From positions 2,418,001 through 2,482,000 of the forward strand of contig CBDDKZ010000005.1 in assembly GCA_965230415.1 (NCBI GenBank): DNA of 64,000 nt. Reading direction: 5' to 3'. The position numbers and the translations under genes were made by a program. The notes under the pieces were generated by a model. The model saw only the letters and a list, made by a program, of their open reading frames with translations, was not told the origin of the DNA and ran no database searches. Positions 62,901 to 64,000 of the stretch are shown here, in pieces; position 1 is the first letter of the stretch; every line of letters starts with the position of its first letter. Source of the DNA: CBDDKZ01 sp965230415 (GTDB taxonomy: Bacteria > Bacteroidota > Bacteroidia > Cytophagales > JAAEPT01).

Positions 62901-63684
62901 GTTCATCACCGAATTTAAATCACAGCAAAGCATGTGCAAACTAAACTCCATTTCATTTCATGGAATAGGAATTTCAGATGAAGATGCCTGTGCGCTTAAT
63001 GGACTCAAAGGGCATTATTTCAACAACACAAACTTTGCAGGGCCTGCCGAAGAAAGAAAAGATCCGTTTATTTCGTTCAATACCTTCGCCGCTTTGCATC
63101 CATCCATCAATAACGACCAGGTAAGCGCACGTTGGACAGGTTCTGTCAAGGTAGATAGCAGTGCCACCTATTATTTTACGACAAGGCATGAGAATGGAAC
63201 TGTGAGGCTGTCATTGAACAATGAGTTGTTGATCGAATCTTCCGAAAATGGTGTGCATACTGCCGATGGAGTTGATTTGGATGCGGGAGAATCTTATAAC
63301 ATTACACTTGAATATATTCATACCTCAGGTAAAGCACAAATGGTACTGGCGTGGAATCCGCAAGACGCGATTGATAAAGAAAGTCTGTTCACCGAAACGG
63401 CGGTTGTTACAAGATCCGAAATTATTACCGAGGAACAGGCACCATCGGTATTTCCCAATCCACTTGTACATTCAATGCTTATTAAGTCACAAAACGTGAA
63501 TGAATATATTAAATCGGTGAAGATGTTGAATGCGGCAGGAATTATCACACTAAATGAACAAGCAGAGAAAGCGACAGACCTCACAAAGGTGTCTACTAAA
63601 GAATTAGAAGACGGGCTTTATTACTTACTTATAGAGACCAATAAAAAGGTGTATACCATGAAAGTTCTTAAAACGACTAAGTAG
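59962..63684 (+). CDS. secreted ThuA / sugar-dehydrogenase propeller / PKD / CBM / PA14 protein with T9SS sorting domain
   Basis: A 1240-residue exported multidomain protein. The signal peptide is about 1-20. A ThuA-like glutamine-amidotransferase-fold domain spans about 24-240 (LVFSKTTGWRHNSIPAG, FVGIHSASDTEYDWPWYEDLVG). A PQQ-dependent glucose/sorbosone-dehydrogenase-type propeller spans about 251-680 (FGLLGLAIHPDF, IYLMGLRNPQRIAVD, GPDGNLYLLEWGED). A PKD domain (685-770) is followed by an Ig-like region, a CBM6-like domain (about 877-1001), PA14 (about 1014-1128) and a type A T9SS sorting domain (about 1160-1240). The domain set suggests oxidation or binding of extracellular sugars. Metal or PQQ binding cannot be read reliably from the sequence. 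Confidence 0.88.
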   Translation: MNKIMLFVCLALGVSVSGVSQNFKVLVFSKTTGWRHNSIPAGISMVQQLGNENNFEVHLTEDANQFNTSNLAQYAVVIFLSTTGDILDNNQQAAFELYIQNGGGFVGIHSASDTEYDWPWYEDLVGAYFLDHPSGTWNADIMVSDHIHPSTANLPSIWNRTDEWYNFRTNPRSDVHVLATLEERDYTGGTLGWDHPIIWCHEYDGGRAWYTAGGHTNEAFSEPLFRAHVLGGIHYAAGLVEGDFDATVDANFIVDEMAANLKQPRALAILPNLDVVLAEKEGEILLIDAQTHQKQLLGCLDVYSQDQFGLLGLAIHPDFENNNLAYLCYSPAGDNEIIRVSEFNLQHNYIDLKNEHVLLEIPFDRSVCCNVAGDLEFDSQGLLYISIGDNVDGTASSGYAPVDERAGRERFDAQSTSLNSNDFRGKVLRIKPQNGVYTIPEGNLYATIADPGTPVLFEIYLMGLRNPQRIAVDAANGNLYVGDWAPGALNDDASRGPRGYEEINRATQALNFGWPQQMADNKSYRNFDFATFTPGDHFSSESPSNISVNNTGIEWVPQAQPAWFWYDNNDSQEFPEFERGHQKGAMAGAVYNYDMNLNAKGKFPEYYDGSLFLYDHQRSFFREVKQNSQGELIKINPFFKTLEINKPMDIDFGPDGNLYLLEWGEDGSSSGTYLKKIGYYSNSKEPVAKVQASVTSGTLPLEVQFDASLSYDPDMEALSYAWDFDANGTVDATTLNPSHSFTQAGIYNVVLTVSDPNGLSSSDSVSIIAGNTRPNVSIIAPVHGGFYGYGESISIEATAEDAEDGMVACEDLGIIVKHFLDGDLNMVYHIDSCEGNVELANIGVIGRDRTILVEASYQDQMQLTGKDSVMLQPKLKQAEHYSEHSGVSIEQSDDPQDSSLQVTHISNLDYLVFEPVNLSGITHLSFRLKNNGGGGRIYIYLDDLNSNAIGQLWVEGGGDFWDDYIVPVSEYAGTHKLYIQFITEFKSQQSMCKLNSISFHGIGISDEDACALNGLKGHYFNNTNFAGPAEERKDPFISFNTFAALHPSINNDQVSARWTGSVKVDSSATYYFTTRHENGTVRLSLNNELLIESSENGVHTADGVDLDAGESYNITLEYIHTSGKAQMVLAWNPQDAIDKESLFTETAVVTRSEIITEEQAPSVFPNPLVHSMLIKSQNVNEYIKSVKMLNAAGIITLNEQAEKATDLTKVSTKELEDGLYYLLIETNKKVYTMKVLKTTK

Positions 63685-63747
63685 TTGGTAGCTAGTAGGT
63701 AGTGTTGCCATAGATGCTGCGTTTTTTAGCGTTTTGTGGCTTAATTA

Positions 63748-63785
63748 ATAAGGGATTGTTCAATCAAACATTCCCTTATCATTTT
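63748..63785 (+). terminator. intrinsic terminator after the ThuA/T9SS cargo gene
   Basis: ATAAGGGATTGTT (63748-63760) pairs with AACATTCCCTTAT (63767-63779), one mismatch in 13, followed by CATTTTT. It lies about 65 bases after the stop. Confidence 0.75.
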
Positions 63786-63888
63786 TGACTCTTTCTTTTA
63801 TCATGCTGGTTATTAATTGGTTGTATGATTAAATTCTGAAATGGTTTCTATTGAAGATTCCATGACTTGGGACGAACACTTACAACTT

Positions 63889-64000
63889 ATGAAATTATTA
63901 TCCTGTTTGTTTATTGCCTGTGCCTGCACGAGTTTGTTGGCACAACAGACGGTTGGAACTTTTGTGAACACGCCTGATGCAATGCATTCACTCACCTTTT
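63889..64000 (+). CDS. secreted protein, 3'-truncated by window edge
   Basis: The first 37 residues of an exported protein: signal peptide MKLLSCLFIACACTSLLAQ followed by QTVGTFVNTPDAMHSLTF, still open at the window end. In my recollection such starts occur in T9SS-exported arylsulfotransferase-like proteins, but the visible part cannot prove this. An in-frame ATG at 63841 would add 16 non-signal residues and is less likely. Confidence 0.55.
   Translation, partial: MKLLSCLFIACACTSLLAQQTVGTFVNTPDAMHSLTF

Noticed and set aside
1..64000. CRISPR arrays, insertion sequences, prophage or integrase genes
   Set aside because: None seen by reading both strands: no regularly spaced direct repeats, no transposase or integrase motifs, and no island-like base composition.

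Overview
The window is a chromosomal segment of a Bacteroidota bacterium, most likely a marine or soil member of the order Cytophagales. The evidence is: type IX secretion C-terminal sorting domains on two large secreted proteins; a PorE-like TPR/propeller/OmpA lipoprotein; many small lipoproteins; the Bacteroidota -7 promoter box TAnnTTTG upstream of several genes; few Shine-Dalgarno sequences; DUF4834 and degenerate-zinc-finger DksA-like proteins typical of the phylum; and an AT-rich base composition. No phage, insertion sequence, integrase or CRISPR array was seen. The gene content looks native rather than island-like.

Layout. 1-6.2 kb: end of infB, a PG_1098-type methyltransferase, asd, a DksA-like regulator, scpB, an RluB-type pseudouridine synthase and tRNA-Phe. 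6.2-11.6 kb: a two-gene Hdr-like membrane/Fe-S electron-transfer pair, a conserved small protein, a PorE-like lipoprotein and a TfoX-N protein. 11.6-12.1 kb: a structured element flanked by two minus-strand terminators, and a small secreted protein. 12.3-17.3 kb: a membrane protein, a pseudo-receiver, and a carB-DUF4834-tadA operon with a consensus promoter. 17.5-19.3 kb: two related lipoprotein genes, one of them frameshifted.

19.6-24.9 kb: a plus-strand operon with a DPP-IV-type peptidase followed by 3-hydroxyanthranilate dioxygenase, kynureninase and kynurenine 3-monooxygenase (tryptophan catabolism / quinolinate branch). 24.9-36.4 kb: the most interesting region. An XRE regulator with an S24-like C-terminal domain is divergent from a six-gene set: YbjN-like, PspA, an OB-fold/DUF1449-type membrane protein, a long flotillin, a two-TM PH-like protein and a 1841-residue AAA-type ATPase. 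CCAA-N5-TTGG dyads lie in the divergent promoter region, and two strong hairpins without U-tracts lie inside the operon. This looks like a membrane-stress or membrane-remodelling system whose ATPase is still poorly described.

36.5-43 kb: yicC, a MopE-repeat T9SS cargo with a duplicated flanking module, a tandem pair of lipoproteins and small membrane or secreted proteins. 43-48 kb: a minus-strand cassette of two SGNH hydrolases, an AlgI-like MBOAT acyltransferase and a 46-residue single-TM microprotein, probably for acylation of an exported glycan. 48-56 kb: lpdA, PIN-PhoH, a thioesterase, a TPR protein, rlmN and a YdeI-like protein. 56-64 kb: a DUF2807 lipoprotein, a membrane-anchored GltB-like FMN enzyme, an acyltransferase, a 1240-residue ThuA/sugar-dehydrogenase/PKD/CBM/PA14/T9SS protein, and the start of another secreted protein cut by the window edge.
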